Shown: in pieces, positions 29,696 through 32,792 of the stretch | Numbering within the stretch: position 1 is the first letter of the stretch | Layout: each line of letters starts with the position of its first letter | Assembly: GCA_015662905.1 (NCBI GenBank) | Contig: DQTE01000130.1 | Location: 1 to 32,792, forward strand | Direction of reading: 5' to 3' | DNA: 32,792 nucleotides | Origin: Crocinitomix sp. | GTDB lineage: Bacteria; Bacteroidota; Bacteroidia; Flavobacteriales_D; Crocinitomicaceae | Notes under the pieces: generated by a model | The model's input: only the letters and a program-made list of their open reading frames with translations | What the model was told of the DNA's origin: nothing | The model's database searches: none | Translations under genes and position numbers: made by a program

Positions 29696-30838
29696 TTATA
29701 CATTTTTTTCTAAAAACTCTTCTATAGGATACACATACGTATCATTTTTATATAAATAGGGCATTTTTACAGGGGCGATAATGTAACTTTCTGTTGCTTT
29801 TATATCTGATAAAGCAATCCAAAATCCCTTGGTTACATTAGGTGTTGTAGAGGTTTTAATTTCTATAGCGATAACTTTAGTCCCTTTTGTTAGTACCAAG
29901 TCAATTTCATTGCCATTTGAAGAACGGTAATAATAATGATTCCAATCTCTGTATTTAAAAATGATGTTTTCAATAACTGTTACTTCCCAAGATGAACCGT
30001 AAATTGGATGAGTAAATAGTTCGTCAAATGTTTCAATTTTTAATAACGTATGTAGTACACCTGTGTCCCTAAAATATATTTTTGGCGATTTAATTAATCT
30101 TTTTTTTATGTTTAAATGATAAGGCTCTAATAACCTAATCATAAAAGTATTTTGAAGAATATCTATATAGTGCTTTACAGTGGTATGACTAACCCCCATT
30201 GAATTTCCTAATTGTGAATAATTTAAAATTTGTCCGTTGAAATGAGCCAACATCATCCATAACCTGCGAATGTTATTGGGAGCTATTTCAAACCCAAAGG
30301 TTCTTAAATCTCTCTCTAAAAAGGTTTTGATATAATTTTTTAACCAAACAAATGCATTTTTGTTAGTTTTAGCCAAAATACTTAAAGGCATACCGCCTAT
30401 AAGTCGATACCGTTGCATAGATATTCTATCCTTAATCTCTTGCCATAAAAAAGGAGTTAGTTCGTAATAATAAATTCTACCAGCCAAACTTTCCGAGCTT
30501 TGTTGGGTTAAAGTTGGAGATGAACTTCCTGAAATTATAAACTTTGTATCAGGATTGTTATCTATAAAAGGTCGTAACTCTGTAAATAAACTTGGCATTA
30601 TTTGTATTTCATCTATGCAAATGATTTTACCTTTGTTTAGTTTTAAAAAACTTTCGGTTTCTTTTATAACAGCTCTATCGGAACTTAATTCCATATCTAA
30701 AAAAACAACTTTTTTTTTGTCGGAAATTAATTGTTTTGCCAATGTTGATTTTCCTACCTGACGTGCACCAACAATTGCTATTACAGGAATATTATCCTGT
30801 TGCTCTTCTATGTCCTTTTGTATTAATCTTTTGAACAT
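29696..30838 (-). CDS. AAA ATPase with DUF4143 domain
   Basis: VGARQVGKSTLAKQL, IICIDEIQIMP, FIISGSSSPTL, ELTPFLWQE; C-terminal NEIDLVLTKGTKVIAIEIKTS. Confidence 0.92.
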   Translation of the reverse strand: MFKRLIQKDIEEQQDNIPVIAIVGARQVGKSTLAKQLISDKKKVVFLDMELSSDRAVIKETESFLKLNKGKIICIDEIQIMPSLFTELRPFIDNNPDTKFIISGSSSPTLTQQSSESLAGRIYYYELTPFLWQEIKDRISMQRYRLIGGMPLSILAKTNKNAFVWLKNYIKTFLERDLRTFGFEIAPNNIRRLWMMLAHFNGQILNYSQLGNSMGVSHTTVKHYIDILQNTFMIRLLEPYHLNIKKRLIKSPKIYFRDTGVLHTLLKIETFDELFTHPIYGSSWEVTVIENIIFKYRDWNHYYYRSSNGNEIDLVLTKGTKVIAIEIKTSTTPNVTKGFWIALSDIKATESYIIAPVKMPYLYKNDTYVYPIEEFLEKNV

Positions 30839-30874
30839 TGCTTTATAATTTTTAAATACAAATGTATTAATTAT

Positions 30875-31091
30875 CTATGTATTTTGCAAATTAAACTTTC
30901 AATTTGCATACATAATCCTATTAATTTAACTATGTATTTTGCAAGTCATACTTTTACTTTACATATATAATTGCAATAATTAACTATGTATTTTACAAAT
31001 TAAGTTTTCAATTTACATATACAATTGAAATGATTAACTATGTATTTTGCAAATTAAACTTTCAATTTACATACTTATTAAGGTGATAATT
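30875..31091. repeat. Four tandem ~54-bp direct repeats (consensus start CTATGTATTTTGCAAATTAAACTTTCAATTTACATA)
   Basis: Copies begin at 30875, 30930, 30984 and 31038 (periods 55, 54, 54); aligned by hand. Confidence 0.9.
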
Positions 31092-31240
31092 TTTTATGTT
31101 TTGTATTAATTTTACCACATCAAACTTGAAAAAACAGCAATTTTGGCAGTAAAAAAGCAAAGAATAAGACAGATTTTCCGGTATTTTACTTTGGTGCTAT
31201 AATTGACGACTTGGAAACGGACGGTAAAACCAAAAATAAA

Positions 31241-32792
31241 ATGGATATAGAAAAGTTAACACATAAAACTAAAGAAGTTTTAAATAAAGCACAAGCCATT
31301 GTAGAAAGAAATGGTCAGCAAGCTATTGAGCCTGCTCACATACTTAAAGCAATGCTTGAAAACGACCAAACAGTTTTTCCTTTTTTGTTTAGTAAATTAA
31401 ACGTTAACTTAAATCATTTTAAAACAGTTGTAGACAAAGTGGTGGAAAGTCTTCCTAAAGTGTCGGGAGGACAAGTTTACTTATCAAACAAATCAAATCA
31501 ATTATTAAATGATGCGTTTAAGTTATTAAAGGAGTTTGGAGATGAGTTTGTGTCCCTAGAGCTACTGTTTTATGCAATGACCGACTTAAATGATTCGGTG
31601 GGTAGTTTGTTAAAGGATAGTAAAATAACTAAAAAAATATTAAAAGAAGCTATTATGGATTTAAGAAATGGAAATAATGTAAATTCTGTAAGTGCAGAAG
31701 ATACTTACCAAAGTTTGTCTAAATATGCCATTAACTTGAATACGCGAGCAGAAAGTGGTAAATTAGACCCAATTATTGGTAGAGATGATGAAATTAGACG
31801 TGTTTTACAAATTTTAACACGTAGAACAAAAAACAACCCTATTTTAATAGGAGAACCAGGAGTGGGTAAAACTGCTATTGCCGAAGGAATCGCCCACCGA
31901 ATTGTGGATGGTGATGTGCCTGAAAATTTAAAGAGCAAAGTAGTGTACTCATTAGATATGGGAGCTTTGATTGCAGGCGCAAAATATAAAGGAGAATTTG
32001 AAGAGCGATTAAAGGCTGTTGTAAAAGAGGTTATTGATTCGGAGGGAGAAATCATTTTATTTATTGATGAAATTCATACCCTTGTGGGGGCAGGAGGTGG
32101 TGATGGCGCAATGGATGCCGCTAATATTTTAAAACCTGCATTAGCAAGAGGAGAATTAAGAGCTGTAGGAGCAACTACATTAGATGAATATCAAAAATAT
32201 TTTGAAAAAGACAAAGCTTTAATTAGACGTTTTCAAACTGTGATGATTGATGAACCTGATACGGAAGATGCTATTTCAATTTTAAGAGGTATAAAAGAAA
32301 AGTATGAAACTTATCACAAAGTATTAATTAAAGATGAGGCTATTATTGCAGCAGTTGAGTTGTCACAACGTTACATAACCGAAAGACATTTACCAGACAA
32401 AGCCATAGATTTAATTGATGAAGCAGCTTCTAAGCTACGTATGGAAATCAACTCTAAACCTGAAGAGTTAGATGAGATTGAACGTAAAATAATGCAGTTA
32501 GAAATTGAGAAGGAAGCCATTAAAAGAGAAAAAGATAAAAAGAAATTAGCTAAAATTGAAGAAGATTTAGCTAACCTTAACGAAAAGAAAAATGAGCTAT
32601 TTTCTAAATGGAAAACAGAAAAAGATAAGGTAGAAGCGATTCAACGTGCCAAAGAGGAGATAGAAAACCTTAAAATGGAAGCAGACATTGCAGAGAGAGA
32701 AGGAAATTACGAAAAAGTAGCTCAAATTAGATATGGTCGAATTAAAGAACTTGAAAACCAGCTTGACGCTTTAAGAGTTGAATTGCAAGAGA
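31241..32792 (+). CDS. clpB: ATP-dependent chaperone ClpB (partial; runs off the window)
   Basis: Open from ATG 31241 to window end: [39 protein letters not shown]...[17 protein letters not shown]...[23 protein letters not shown]; absent from ORF track for lack of a stop. Confidence 0.96.
   Translation, partial: MDIEKLTHKTKEVLNKAQAIVERNGQQAIEPAHILKAMLENDQTVFPFLFSKLNVNLNHFKTVVDKVVESLPKVSGGQVYLSNKSNQLLNDAFKLLKEFGDEFVSLELLFYAMTDLNDSVGSLLKDSKITKKILKEAIMDLRNGNNVNSVSAEDTYQSLSKYAINLNTRAESGKLDPIIGRDDEIRRVLQILTRRTKNNPILIGEPGVGKTAIAEGIAHRIVDGDVPENLKSKVVYSLDMGALIAGAKYKGEFEERLKAVVKEVIDSEGEIILFIDEIHTLVGAGGGDGAMDAANILKPALARGELRAVGATTLDEYQKYFEKDKALIRRFQTVMIDEPDTEDAISILRGIKEKYETYHKVLIKDEAIIAAVELSQRYITERHLPDKAIDLIDEAASKLRMEINSKPEELDEIERKIMQLEIEKEAIKREKDKKKLAKIEEDLANLNEKKNELFSKWKTEKDKVEAIQRAKEEIENLKMEADIAEREGNYEKVAQIRYGRIKELENQLDALRVELQE

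Noticed and set aside
30900-30985. Mini-ORFs within repeats on the minus strand (e.g. MQIESLICKIHR)
   Set aside because: Not preserved across the four copies (copies 3 and 4 read ATG TAA), so no evidence of peptide coding
30850-31090. Repeat array considered as CRISPR
   Set aside because: Contiguous ~54-bp tandem repeats with gradual divergence, no constant-repeat/unique-spacer pattern and no cas genes
31133-31240. In-frame extension upstream of the clpB ATG (KNSNFGSKKAKNKTDFPVFYFGAIIDDLETDGKTKNK)
   Set aside because: Open back to a TGA but has no ATG, and the clpB N-terminus from 31241 is already canonical; probably chance
31705-32055. Minus-strand ORF of 116 aa
   Set aside because: Antisense to the clear clpB coding sequence, which the ORF track omits because it has no stop in the window

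Overview
AT-rich chromosomal window that looks like Bacteroidota (Flavobacteriia-like): PorP/SprF-type protein, PorE-like OmpA proteins, M42 peptidase, an Hpt-Adk fusion and TAnnTTTG-like -7 boxes. Minus strand, left: PorP/SprF-like protein; accC, accB, fabH; rpmF and a YceD/DUF177 protein; M28 peptidase; TolC-family protein with an M42 peptidase. Plus strand, centre: a tandemly duplicated TPR protein + PorE-like (TPR/PD40/OmpA) pair, a GH3 enzyme and a PpiD/SurA-like PPIase. Next come a polysaccharide-deacetylase-like gene overlapping radC (minus), then a compact plus-strand cluster of a lipoprotein, a small secreted protein and a 1036-aa fusion of a TerB-like region with an ABCG-type transporter, followed by tRNA-His. 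Minus strand, right: rarA, obgE, an in-frame hpt-adk fusion and an AAA/DUF4143 ATPase. Four ~54-bp tandem repeats lie between this ATPase and a divergent clpB, which runs off the window and is missing from the ORF track. Best candidates for something under-described: (1) the lipoprotein / secreted protein / TerB-ABCG cluster and (2) the DUF4143 ATPase with its upstream repeats. The duplicated TPR/PorE-like module and the linker-less Hpt-Adk fusion are secondary. No CRISPR array, transposase, integrase or phage genes were seen. All family calls come from reading the sequence; no database search was run.
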